From Akkermansia muciniphila (GTDB lineage Bacteria > Verrucomicrobiota > Verrucomicrobiia > Verrucomicrobiales > Akkermansiaceae), in the NCBI GenBank assembly GCA_945860285.1, contig CAMAQB010000016.1:1-45265 (forward strand): a stretch of 45,265 nucleotides of DNA. Reading direction: 5' to 3'. The notes under the pieces are model-generated. The model worked only from the letters and a program-made list of their open reading frames with translations. It was not told where the DNA came from and did no database searches. The translations under genes and the position numbers were made by a program. Shown piece by piece: positions 16,572-26,300 of the stretch. The first letter of the stretch is position 1, and every line of letters starts with the position of its first letter.

Positions 16572-18131
16572 ATGCTTCTCACCACCGCCATCGACTACAC
16601 CAACGGGTCGCCGCACATCGGCCATGCCTATGAAAAAGTGCTGACTGATGTGCTGGCACGCTACCAGCGGCTCTGCGGCAGGCCGGTGTATTTTCTGACC
16701 GGAGTGGACCAACATGGCCAGAAGGTCGAGCAAACCGCGGCGAAAGAAGGTTTGTCGCCCGAACAATACGTCGCCGTGGTCACCGCGCGATTCCGTGCAT
16801 TGTGGGAAAAAATCGGCGTGGACTACGACGGCTGGGCTGCGACCACGGATGTCCGCCACAAAAGCTGCGTCCAAGACATTCTCAGCGACCTCAAGGAGAA
16901 GGGCGAGCTTTATAAAAAATCCTACGAAGGATTTTATTCGGTGCGACAGGAGCAGTTTCTAACGGATCGCGACCGCGACGAGCGGGGGGGCTTCGGCCCC
17001 GAGTGGGGCGAGGTCGTCGAGATCCGCGAGGAGAACTGGTATTTCCGCCTCAGCGCACACACCGCGTGGTTGCAGGAGTTTTTGGAAAAAAACGATGTGA
17101 TCCTGCCGCAGTTCCGCAAAGCCGAGTTGCTCAACGCCCTGCAACGCAATGCGGGAACCGACCTCTGCATATCCCGTCCAAAAGAACGACTGCGCTGGGG
17201 CATCGAGTTTCCCTTTGATCACGATTATGTCACCTATGTGTGGTTTGACGCGTTGATCAACTACATCAGTTTCGCGGGTTACGGAGGAAAAAACGCCGAC
17301 CTTCCGGATTTTGAAACCATCTGGCGTGACACTGTGCACGTGATTGGCAAGGATATCCTCGTGCCGGCCCACGGCATCTATTGGTTCTGCATGCTTCATG
17401 CGATGGGCTTTGCCGATCAGGACATGCCAAAGTTGTTGGTCCACGGTTGGTGGAACATCCGCGGGGAAAAAATGTCAAAGACCCTCGGCAATGTCGTCGA
17501 TCCCGACCAGTTGGCCGATGCGTTCGGCGTCGATGCCCTGCGCTACTGTCTGGTGCGCGACATCAGCACCGGCAAGGACAGCGATTTCGATGTCGAGCGT
17601 CTGGTCATGCTGTTCAACACCGAGCTGGCGAACGAGCTTGGCAATCTTTGCAACCGCGCGCTGAACATGAGCCAGCGATTCACGGGAGGGGTGCTGCATT
17701 GTCATTTCCCCTTGGAAGACGTTGATCTGGCGTTGCAGCAATCACTGGCGGATTCCCTCGCGCAGTATTCCGAGGCGATGGATCACTTCGATGTTGCCAA
17801 GGCCTTGGAAGCGCTCAACCGCCATGTTGTTCATTGCAACGTTTATGCGGAACGCATGAAGCCCTGGGAGTTGAACAAGAATCCGGAGAACAGCAACCGC
17901 GTCGCCACCGTGCTCTATCATCTTGCCGAAAGTGTCGCCCATTGCGCGGTGATGCTCTCGCCCGTCTTGCCCGATGCGTCGGCAAAACTGGCCAGCCAGT
18001 TGAACCTGCCCGACCTACTTTCACGCACTCTTGACCAGCTTTCCTGGGGATTGCTGGAGAATGGACACATCATTGACAAACCACATCCCGTGTTCCCCCG
18101 CATCGTCGTGGCCGCCGCGACCGAGTCATGA
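16572..18131 (+). CDS. metG: Methionyl-tRNA synthetase
   Basis: A class I aminoacyl-tRNA synthetase that charges tRNA-Met. 519 residues. The HIGH motif is at residues 15-18 (NGSPHIGHAYE), KMSKT at 300-304, and WFDALINYISF lies in the catalytic core. The insertion that carries zinc-binding cysteines in some family members is short and lacks the Cys pairs. The C-terminal anticodon-binding helical domain is present. There is no appended tRNA-binding (Trbp111-like) domain, so this is the short form. The stop overlaps the start of the permease gene (ATGA), indicating coupling. Confidence 0.95.
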   Translation: MLLTTAIDYTNGSPHIGHAYEKVLTDVLARYQRLCGRPVYFLTGVDQHGQKVEQTAAKEGLSPEQYVAVVTARFRALWEKIGVDYDGWAATTDVRHKSCVQDILSDLKEKGELYKKSYEGFYSVRQEQFLTDRDRDERGGFGPEWGEVVEIREENWYFRLSAHTAWLQEFLEKNDVILPQFRKAELLNALQRNAGTDLCISRPKERLRWGIEFPFDHDYVTYVWFDALINYISFAGYGGKNADLPDFETIWRDTVHVIGKDILVPAHGIYWFCMLHAMGFADQDMPKLLVHGWWNIRGEKMSKTLGNVVDPDQLADAFGVDALRYCLVRDISTGKDSDFDVERLVMLFNTELANELGNLCNRALNMSQRFTGGVLHCHFPLEDVDLALQQSLADSLAQYSEAMDHFDVAKALEALNRHVVHCNVYAERMKPWELNKNPENSNRVATVLYHLAESVAHCAVMLSPVLPDASAKLASQLNLPDLLSRTLDQLSWGLLENGHIIDKPHPVFPRIVVAAATES

Positions 18132-19744
18132 AAAAATCGTTCAGTCTGATGCTGGCCTGGCGATACCTGAACCCGCGCCGGGCCTGGATTTCCTCAATCA
18201 CCATGATCTCGGTGCTCGGCGTGCTGCTCGGCGTGCTGGTGCTGGTGGTGGTGATGGCGGTCTACGCCGGACTGGAAAGAGAACAGAAGCGGCGGTTGCT
18301 CGGCTTCAGCCCGCACATTCTTCTGCAGTATTCCGAAGGCGGCGGACGATTGACAACCATTGAGAACTGGGGCGCGGTGATCGAGCGGATGAAGAGCGTG
18401 CCTGGTGTGGTCACTGCATATCCCCACGTCGAGGACAACGCCGTGCTCGACTCCGAGGACATGCAGCGGCCGGTGAGCTACCAAGGACTGGAAACCAACG
18501 ACCCGGTGCAGTTGAAAGGCGTGGAGGACATGCTCGATCTGGAGAATTATCCAGGATCGACTGCGGACATGGGCCTCGATGCGCGGGTGGTGGTGTCATC
18601 GATCATGGCCGCCCAGTATCAGTGGAAACTGGGCGACAAAATCAATCTTTACTCGACAAGGAATTTTCAACAGTTGCTGCGGGCCTACAAAAGCACCGAT
18701 CAACCTGTGGTCCGCGAACGTTTTGCCGAGAAAATCAAGGCGGTGGGGGAATTGGTCGACAAGCAGTGGTTGGAAAACGACGAGGGATTTACGATGAATC
18801 GCGAGATGATCGATGTCCTGAATCAATTGTACGACATCGAGCAGACCGCCGATCTCCGCGGCAACGAGCACGACGCTCTTCTCGGGATGCTGGCTGTGGT
18901 GGATGCGGCAACCCTCGACAAAGAGAAAGATACATTTCATTTCGCGGTGGGTGCAAAGGAGGAGTTCTCGCTGCATTGGAAAAAAATTCTTGATAGATCC
19001 CAGGATGAGCTGGATGCACAGGTATTGAAAAATCTCAAAGACATCGTTCTGCCGCGGGAGGTGGAAATCGTAGGCGTTTTTCAGGCTTCGCAGATGGTGA
19101 AGATGCCGGATCTGTTCGTGCCACTGTCGCTGGCACAGGGGCTTTCCGGCTTGGGCGAGGGGATTCAGGGCGTGGCCTTGCGGATCGAGGATGCCTATCT
19201 GGCGGATCAATTCATTCCGAAGATCCTGCCGCTGATGGACCAGCACTGGTACGTGTCGACCTGGGCGGATCAATATGCGCAGTTTTTTTCGCTGATCAGC
19301 CAACAGCGGGTGATGATGTATTTCGTGCTGTCGTTCATCGTGCTGATCTCCGCGTTCTCGATGATGGCGGTGATGTTCACGGTGACGATCCAGAAGAAAC
19401 GCGAGATCGGCGTCATGAAGGCGCTGGGTGCCACCCCGTGGCAGATCATGCGGGTGTTTCTCTATCAGGGATCGATTCTGGGCGTGGCTGGCTCTGCGCT
19501 GGGGGTGTTCCTCGGCCGCATGGTGGTCTATTTCCGCGGGTCATTACAGGAGGTCTTCCGGCACATGGGTTTCGATCCCTTTTCGTCCCGCCTCACCGGT
19601 TTCGATACCCTGCCTGCGTTCATGGATTGGCGTGAACAAATTTTCATCGGCTGCATGGGCATGCTGCTGTGCATGTTCGCTTCGTTGGTCCCCGCCTTTT
19701 TTGCCGCTAGAAGCGATGCCGCCAAATCACTCCGAAGCATTTGA
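18128..19744 (+). CDS. LolC/LolE-type ABC transporter permease (lipoprotein release)
   Basis: An inner-membrane FtsX/LolC-E family permease, which with a LolD ATPase extracts lipoproteins from the inner membrane. The N-terminal MLAWRYLNPRRAWISSITMISVL segment is the family hallmark. One membrane helix is at about 25-47 and three more lie after residue 390 (VLSFIVLISAFSMMAVMF, GSILGVAGSALGVFLGRM, FIGCMGMLLCMFASLVPAFF), with the conserved KKREIGVMKALGATPWQI loop between. At 538 residues it exceeds the roughly 400-415 of typical LolC/E. The extra length is in the periplasmic domain, which includes a charged helical stretch (about 195-300). No lolD gene is in the window. Confidence 0.85.
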   Translation: MKKSFSLMLAWRYLNPRRAWISSITMISVLGVLLGVLVLVVVMAVYAGLEREQKRRLLGFSPHILLQYSEGGGRLTTIENWGAVIERMKSVPGVVTAYPHVEDNAVLDSEDMQRPVSYQGLETNDPVQLKGVEDMLDLENYPGSTADMGLDARVVVSSIMAAQYQWKLGDKINLYSTRNFQQLLRAYKSTDQPVVRERFAEKIKAVGELVDKQWLENDEGFTMNREMIDVLNQLYDIEQTADLRGNEHDALLGMLAVVDAATLDKEKDTFHFAVGAKEEFSLHWKKILDRSQDELDAQVLKNLKDIVLPREVEIVGVFQASQMVKMPDLFVPLSLAQGLSGLGEGIQGVALRIEDAYLADQFIPKILPLMDQHWYVSTWADQYAQFFSLISQQRVMMYFVLSFIVLISAFSMMAVMFTVTIQKKREIGVMKALGATPWQIMRVFLYQGSILGVAGSALGVFLGRMVVYFRGSLQEVFRHMGFDPFSSRLTGFDTLPAFMDWREQIFIGCMGMLLCMFASLVPAFFAARSDAAKSLRSI

Positions 19745-19747
19745 GAC

Positions 19748-20548
19748 ATGAGAATCTGGATCATTATCGACGGCGAAAAAACCGGTCCGTTTGACATCGC
19801 ACAAGTGGCGCGCCGCATTGAGTCCGGCGAACTCAGCGGCGCGCAACATGGTTGGAGCGAGGGCATGAAGGAATGGCAGCCCTTGTCGAGCATGCCGCAG
19901 TTCGTCGATGCGTTTGCGATCCGCAAGGAAAGCACGGCACCGGTGGTGAAGCCTCCTGCTGCCGAACATGAAATTTCGGGCCCACCGGTGCCGATGACCG
20001 CCATGCTGCTGAGACGGTTTTTCGCGCGGTGGTTCGACATGGCGATCTGGTCGAGTTTGTTCATGAGCGTGCTAATGCTGTGCGGCGCGGATCTCAAGAA
20101 GTTGTTGATGAATTTCGGATTCAATTACTCGATGATGCTGGTGTGGATCATTCTCGAGGCATCCATGCTGCATTTGTGGCGGACCACACCGGGCAAGGCC
20201 CTGTTGGGGATTCGGGTGCTCGGCGCCGACGGAGGAAATCTTTCACTCGGTCGCAGCCTGCTGCGGTCACTGCGGGTGTATTTGATGGGCATGGGCATGA
20301 GCCATGTGATCCTGATGCCTCTGTGCCATGCGTTTTCCTGGTGGTTTGTCGGCAAACACGGCGCGGCATTGTGGGATAGTGCGGCGGTCATTCGCCTGGA
20401 GTTCCGCCCGCTTGCCCCGTGGCGCTGGATTGTTTATGCCGTGGTGCTTTTTTTGATAGTCAATGCGGCAGGAATGATTCTCGAACCTGTCTCGCGGGAG
20501 TTGATCAAGGAGTTGTTCCCGAACAACCCAGAGTTGCTGCCCAAGTAG
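19748..20548 (+). CDS. GYF-RDD domain membrane protein
   Basis: 266 residues. The first 50 are a GYF_2 domain (IWIIIDGEKTGPFDIAQVAR ... LSGAQHGWSEGMKEWQPL). After a linker with Pro/Ala, an RDD-family membrane domain begins at about residue 82 (MLLRRFFARWFDMAIWS, with the Arg-Asp pair RWFD) and continues through helices to GKALLGIRVLGADGG and SLLRSLRVYLMG. A last hydrophobic segment lies at about 222-242. Such proteins are widespread, but their function is unknown. It begins three bases after the permease stop, so it is probably in the same operon. Confidence 0.8.
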   Translation: MRIWIIIDGEKTGPFDIAQVARRIESGELSGAQHGWSEGMKEWQPLSSMPQFVDAFAIRKESTAPVVKPPAAEHEISGPPVPMTAMLLRRFFARWFDMAIWSSLFMSVLMLCGADLKKLLMNFGFNYSMMLVWIILEASMLHLWRTTPGKALLGIRVLGADGGNLSLGRSLLRSLRVYLMGMGMSHVILMPLCHAFSWWFVGKHGAALWDSAAVIRLEFRPLAPWRWIVYAVVLFLIVNAAGMILEPVSRELIKELFPNNPELLPK

Positions 20549-20605
20549 GCAAATGACATTCGTTGACAAATGGCCATGCTTCTCCTCGTTGTAGATAAAA
20601 TTTTT

Positions 20606-21733
20606 ATGAAACTTCCCATCTGGATTTTTGTTCCGCTGATTTGTTGCAGTGCTGCGGCTGAGGGCCTGACCCGGCAGCAGGCGGAAGAGCTTGTGAAAAA
20701 AGACTGGGCCGCCACGCTTGAATCACTGACCAAGGAGCGGGCTGATGAGATGAAAAACAAATCCATCACGATCGGCGATAAAACGATGCCGTTTTTGGAA
20801 AAAACCGTCGGCGCGGAACCGGAGGGAGGTCGTCCGCTGTTTATTTCCATGCATGGCGGCGGTAGTGCGCCACCTCAAGTGAACGACCAGCAATGGAAAA
20901 ATCAAATCAAACTCTACAACCCCGAAGGATCGCTTTACATCGCACCGCGCGCGCCGACGAACACCTGGAATTTGTGGTCGGAACGCCACATCGAGCCCTT
21001 GTATGACCGGCTGATTGCCAATTGCGTCGCCCTTCACAAGATCAATCCCAACAAGGTCTACATCATGGGCTACAGCGCCGGCGGCGACGGTGTTTACCAG
21101 CTTGGGCCGCGCATGGCCGACCGCTGGGCCGCGTGCGCGATGATGGCGGGACATCCGAACGGGGCATCGATGCTCAACATGCGGAATACACCGATGGCCA
21201 TTCAGGTCGGCGGTCAGGACGCGGCTTTCAAACGCAACGAAGTCTGCAAGAACTGGGCGGAGAAACTGGATGTGCTCGAAAAGGAAAACCCCGGATTCTA
21301 TCCGCATTTTTTCAAATCCTATCCGGAGTGCGGTCACTGGATGAACCTGCAGGATGCGGTGGCGGTTCCGTGGATGCTGAAATTCACCCGCAATCCGTGG
21401 CCGAAGTCGGTCACTTGGGAACTGCGGAATGTTGTGTCGCCACGATTCTTCTGGCTCGCCGTCGACGAGGCGATGGAGAAAAACGGCCAAGTCATCGAAG
21501 CGCGCTGCCAGGGGCAGACCATCTCCCTCACCAGCAAGGACGTCAAGGACTTGACCCTGCGCTTGTCCGATGAATTGCTCAAACTCGACGAGCCCGTCAT
21601 CGTGGAATGGAACGGCAAGAAAGTTTTTTCAGGTGTCGTAGCCCGATCAGCGGATGCCGTGAAAAAGTCCCTGGCCGAACGAGCGGATCCCGCCACGATT
21701 GCGACGGCGTTGCTTTCCGTTACCGCTCCGTGA
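20606..21733 (+). CDS. Secreted alpha/beta-hydrolase, esterase-like
   Basis: 375 residues from ATG 20606, which starts a signal peptide (MKLPIWIFVPLICCSAAAEG); an in-frame ATG at 20570 would place 12 residues before it. The alpha/beta-hydrolase features are an oxyanion-type HGGG (residues 83-86), the nucleophile elbow GYSAG with Ser157, and a late CGHWM containing a plausible catalytic His. The layout resembles PHB-depolymerase/feruloyl-esterase-like secreted hydrolases. The C-terminal 90 residues (LRNVVSPRFFWLAVDEA ... WNGKKVFSG) form an extra domain. Substrate unknown. It ends six bases before the convergent nusB gene. Confidence 0.75.
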   Translation: MKLPIWIFVPLICCSAAAEGLTRQQAEELVKKDWAATLESLTKERADEMKNKSITIGDKTMPFLEKTVGAEPEGGRPLFISMHGGGSAPPQVNDQQWKNQIKLYNPEGSLYIAPRAPTNTWNLWSERHIEPLYDRLIANCVALHKINPNKVYIMGYSAGGDGVYQLGPRMADRWAACAMMAGHPNGASMLNMRNTPMAIQVGGQDAAFKRNEVCKNWAEKLDVLEKENPGFYPHFFKSYPECGHWMNLQDAVAVPWMLKFTRNPWPKSVTWELRNVVSPRFFWLAVDEAMEKNGQVIEARCQGQTISLTSKDVKDLTLRLSDELLKLDEPVIVEWNGKKVFSGVVARSADAVKKSLAERADPATIATALLSVTAP

Positions 21734-21739
21734 AACCGC

Positions 21740-22627
21740 TCAGCGACGCGCCAACTGATCGAGCACGCCGTTGATAAAACGCCCGGAGTCGGTGGAACCG
21801 AATTTTTTTGCGAGGTCGACTGCTTCGTTGATGATGATTTTCGGTGAAACGTCCGGCCGCGTCAGCAGTTCGCTCGCACTGAGACGGAGGATCGCACGGT
21901 CGACCGGATTGATCCGTTCGGGCGCGAAGTTTTCAATGATGGCGGCCAGGGTCTCGTCGATTTCCTTTTTGTTGTGCAGAACCACATCGACCATTTCATC
22001 GGTATCGCGGCGCAGGGTGCTGAGGTCGGCATGGGATTCACGGATATGCCTCAGATCGCTTTGCTCAGGGAAATCCTGCGGACTTTCCAGCATGCGCAGC
22101 CGGTCGGAAATCCGTTGCAGACGACGCAACGAGGCGCCCACCGGTTCGAGCATCGGACGCAGGGCTGGATGGTCCTCCAGACTGTTGAGAAAACGTTGTC
22201 GCGCCGCATTCAACTCGCGATCCATGGCAAATATCGCCTTGATCGAGGATTCCAACTGTCCGACGACATGATCGTTGTCGAGATCGAGCAATGGGATTTT
22301 ACGCAAGCTGTCGTAGCGGGCTGACCAGGCCGATTCATAGCGTAGAACGAGCTGGAGTTCTTCCTTTAGCGGCAAGGTTTCTTCGCTGGCACTCAGTCGG
22401 GCCAGGGCGTTGATGGATCGTTCCGTTAGTTCCAGCAAGCGATCGCCACGCCCCTGGGTGATGTGCTCCAGCGCCCGGAACGTGCTGGTCATCAGGCTGC
22501 GTCGGTCGGATTCGGTGAGCAGTTCCCAGAACGTGTCGCGATAGTTCGCGGCAGGTGCGCCGCCTTCAAGGTCCGCGCAGTAAAGAAATTGGATGGCTGC
22601 CTCGCGGATTTGGCGGCGACTAGGCAT
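21740..22627 (-). CDS. nusB: NusB-like transcription antitermination factor with large internal insertion
   Basis: NusB binds boxA RNA with NusE in rRNA antitermination. The N-terminus (RRQIREAAIQFLYCADLEG) and the C-terminal half (FAPERINPVDRAILRLSASE ... IIINEAVDLAKKFGSTDSGR, FINGVLDQLA) are clearly NusB. Total length is 295 residues against the usual 130-160. About 140-150 extra residues, rich in charged helix (LRRLQRISDRLRMLESPQ, SDLRHIRESHADLSTLRR), sit between roughly residues 45 and 200. The gene overlaps ribH by eight bases, the common ribH-nusB arrangement. The insertion is continuous coding sequence, not an obvious mobile element. Confidence 0.88.
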   Translation of the reverse strand: MPSRRQIREAAIQFLYCADLEGGAPAANYRDTFWELLTESDRRSLMTSTFRALEHITQGRGDRLLELTERSINALARLSASEETLPLKEELQLVLRYESAWSARYDSLRKIPLLDLDNDHVVGQLESSIKAIFAMDRELNAARQRFLNSLEDHPALRPMLEPVGASLRRLQRISDRLRMLESPQDFPEQSDLRHIRESHADLSTLRRDTDEMVDVVLHNKKEIDETLAAIIENFAPERINPVDRAILRLSASELLTRPDVSPKIIINEAVDLAKKFGSTDSGRFINGVLDQLARR

Positions 22628-23126
22628 TGCTGCGGTTGTTGGTGCGCGGAATCGTGCGGTCGAGTTCGATGAAGATATCGATCATCGAGGTGGCGGCGCG
22701 GGCGGCCTCGCGGCCGCGGTTGATGTTGGCGCCGATGCAGCGGGCGTAGGCCTGTTTTTCATCGTCGACCAGCAGCACTTCATGGATGATCGGCACCTGG
22801 TGGGCGACGGCCATTTGTTGCAGGGAGGTGGTGACGGATTCGGCAACCAGATCCGCATGGGCTGTTGAGCCACGGATGATCACACCCAGGGCGATGACGC
22901 AAACGGGTAGTTCACGACTGAGCACGGTGGAAATGGTCACCGGGATTTCAAAAGCTCCGGGCACGCGTATCAAATCCACCCGGGATTGCGGCATGATTTC
23001 GCCTAATTCATCGATCGTGTTTTCCACGAGTGCGTCGCTGAACTCGGGGTTGTATTTTGAAGCCACCACGCAGATACGGACTTTGTGACCGGAAAAGCGG
23101 GGGCGCGGTGGTAGTATGGAAGACAT
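22620..23126 (-). CDS. ribH: 6,7-dimethyl-8-ribityllumazine synthase
   Basis: Catalyses the penultimate step of riboflavin synthesis, joining the ribityl-aminopyrimidine with dihydroxybutanone phosphate. 168 residues. Conserved blocks: ICVVASKYNPEFSDALVENT (substrate-binding start), RVPGAFEIPVTI, ALGVIIRGSTAHADLVAESV with the catalytic His, and the C-terminal ARCIGANINRGREAARAATSMI. It is first in a two-gene operon with nusB. The 182-bp region between it and the divergent tamB gene shows no structure I would call an FMN riboswitch. Confidence 0.95.
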   Translation of the reverse strand: MSSILPPRPRFSGHKVRICVVASKYNPEFSDALVENTIDELGEIMPQSRVDLIRVPGAFEIPVTISTVLSRELPVCVIALGVIIRGSTAHADLVAESVTTSLQQMAVAHQVPIIHEVLLVDDEKQAYARCIGANINRGREAARAATSMIDIFIELDRTIPRTNNRSNA

Positions 23127-23308
23127 CGGACGCGCTTTATCCTTGAGAAATCAATTTGTGTCAACATCGACGGTGCGATGATACTATTTTTTGTTCCGGT
23201 TGGTGTTCATGCGCTGATCTGGTCCCGGCGGGCTTTCCTCTTTTTCGGCCTAAACTTCCATTGCGGATGCTTGATTTCGGTCTGGCATGATGGCAGAGTC
23301 GCTTCGTC

Positions 23309-26300
23309 TTGAGTCAGGAACAGAACATCCCCCCCGCCACACCCCGCAAGTGCCGTCGAGTTCTGCGGGTGCTTGTGGTGCTCGCGCTCACCCTCGTCGC
23401 ATTTGCCGTCTGGCTGAACGGCCCCGGCATGCGCTGGTTGCTGCCCAAAATAGCAGCGCATTTTTTGCAAAAACAAGGCATGGTTGTTACTTTTGAAGCG
23501 CAAGGAACCTTGGTTGGAGGGCTTTCCCTGCATCGTTTTGACATGTCCGGTGGTCCGGTAGTCCGGTTGCGGATCGAGGGTATACGACCCTACTATGATT
23601 GGCGCGAACTCATCGGCGGCAAAGCGCGCGGCATTCAAATTCACGATGTCGTTTTGGATCTGGATCTCGATCAATCATTTCCCGCTGCGCCGGATGCAAA
23701 AACGAAAGCCAAAGCGAAAGCGGAGCCATTCGACATCGCCAAACTTGTGGAAATGATCCGCAACCAGCGGGAAAAGGTTTCCGGTCACGATGTCGGCATC
23801 AGTTTGAAAAGCATCCACGTCCATCACTCCGGAAAACCTTTGGTGGAAGTGGGTCCCACCGAACTGCGGCACGCGCATGATCAATCCACCTGGAATCTCT
23901 CCGTCGGCGAAATCGTGCTTTCAGGAGATCGGAAATTCCCCGTCCAACAGAACGTGCTGGACTGGCGACCCGATGAAATCGCGCTCGATCATCTTGGTTT
24001 GTCCGCGGACATGGGAATCAGCGGGTTGGTCTTGACGACACCGTCGGATCTCCGTGCTTCCTTGCGCGCCAACTTGCAGGTCATGGATTCCCGTTTCGAA
24101 CTGAGCACCAGCCCCGATGTGGAAAGTCTTGAAGTCCGTCTCGCCGAGGGCGCGTTGGATTTCACCCGTCTCGCGGAATTGCTGGGCGCGGAACTGCCGG
24201 TGCAGGGGCGGCTCGACGAATGTGTCGTGCAACTGACTCCTCGCAATCTTCCGATCCACGGTCGGGTGGAACCAGCGGTCACGGCGGATGGCAGCGTTTC
24301 CCTGCGTCTAACGAATATGGCATATCGCGATCAACGCATGGATGAATGCGTTGTGAATCTGAAAAAATCCGCGAACCTTGCGGACCTCTCGGTGCGAACG
24401 CAGGCATGGGGAGCCTCGCAGTCGCTGGTCTCGCAAGTCGTCTGGGATCGCGATCCGGCCACGCCCGATGATTTGAAAAACCTCAATGTCCGCTATGATT
24501 TGCAAGTTCCCCGGTTCCAGCCGATGCTGCTCGCCTTGCGGCCACTGATGAAACTTACAGTCGAGGAGGAACTGCCGCTGCCTCCGGAGTCCGCATTGTC
24601 AGCCAAAGGAGACCTGCGTTTGCAGGGAGAAAAAATCGGCCCACTGCATCTGGACCTTGCCTTGAAAGCCGCTGATCCTGCCATCGCGCCCTTCTCTCTC
24701 GTGGCTTCGATGGCCGATGTTTCCTCGGCCAATGTCGAATTACAGCATCCTGGCATCGCAGCAAAGGGGACATATGATCTTGAAAACAAATCCTATCAGG
24801 CGAGCGCTGATCTAACGGATTTCTCTCCGCAGTCGCTGAGCCCTTGGCTAGACTGGATGGGGGTGAAGATGCCCGCGGGAATCAAAGCGTCATTGCAATG
24901 GCAGGGCAGGGGAGTCCCCGGCGATGGCCTCCATCAGGGCGGGGCAACGATCCAATCGCTGGTCATGAAACGCGAGGGCAGCGCGGACATCGCTGCCAAA
25001 GGCCAAACGGCGTACGAATGGCCGCAGTCGGTCGATTTGTCCGGCTTCAGCGTGAAGTCAGGCACGCAGGAAGCCAATCTGGACGCGAGTTTTGCGGGCC
25101 ATGATCTTTATGTCTCGCGTCTAACGCTTACGGACTCGGGCAAAACTCTTGTTCACGGCAAGGCTTTGATTCCAATCCCCGAAAAAATGTCGGGAGCCGG
25201 AGATTTTCTGACCCAGCGGGAAACGCTCGATGTTTCCCTGCAAAGTGTGGAACTACCTCTGGAGACGTTCAACAAATGGCTGCCGAAGGACAAACCATTG
25301 CCGGTCAGCGGCAAGACCAAGCTGGACCTGCAAATCACCGGTTCTCCCGCCGCCCCGGTGATCAGCGGGGACTTTTATGTGAAGGATGTGAAAAGTCCGT
25401 CTCAATCGAAGCTGCCTCCCGTCGATCTGGTGCTCAATCTGGTGACGGCGGATCAATCCCTGCAGGTCAGCGGCCAGTTGCTCACTTCGCGAACTTCTCC
25501 GGTCACGGTCAAGGCGAGTCTGCCTTTCCGACCGCAGCAGTGGGCCGAGCAACCCGAATCGATGTGGGAGGAAAAGATCAGTGCCGATGTCGTCATTCCC
25601 CGCTTCGAGCTGATACGCTTCAAGGATCTCCTGCAGGAGCTTAAGGAGCTGAACGGTGTGCTTGAGGGCGCGGTGACCGTCAAGGGCACTCTGAAATCCC
25701 CGGACATCCGCGGCCGGCTCGACCTGACGAAACTGTCGATGGTTCTTCCTAACGAAAAAATCCCGCCGATCCGCAACGGGGGAGTGCGGCTGACTTTCGC
25801 CGACCGCGCGGTGAAACTGGAGTCGCTCGGCGCCCAACTTGCTGGCGGGGAACTCAAGGCTTCCGGGATCATGCGACTACCCGAGCAGGGGGATCCCGCG
25901 CTCGACTTCACAATCCGCGGGACCGCGCTGCCGTTGTGGCGCGATGCCGCGGTGATCGCCCGCGCCAATGCCGACATCCGCGTCGCCGGTCCCTGGAAGA
26001 CGGCGCTGGTCAGCGGTGCGGTGCGGATCGTCGACAGCCTGGTTTACAAAGACTTCGATCTGATTCCCATCGGCAAACCGTTCACTCTTCCCCAAGCCGC
26101 GTCGCTGCCGGCCCTTGATTCCAGCGTCGCGGCAAAGGCCACCCAATTGCCTGATCCATTCGGCAACTGGAGGATCGATGTGACACTCAAAACCGAAGAC
26201 CCCTTTTTGATTCGTGGCAATCTCGCCCGCGGCTCGGTGACCGCCGATGCACGGGTGACCGGAACTCTCGGCTCTCCGCAGCCACTCGGCAAGGCGGTCA

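Noticed and set aside
18128-19744. Complete lol operon
   Set aside because: Only the permease-type gene is present; no LolD ATPase is in the window, so a full operon cannot be claimed.
23127-23308. FMN riboswitch upstream of ribH
   Set aside because: The 182-bp spacer shows none of the conserved FMN-aptamer blocks I would expect.
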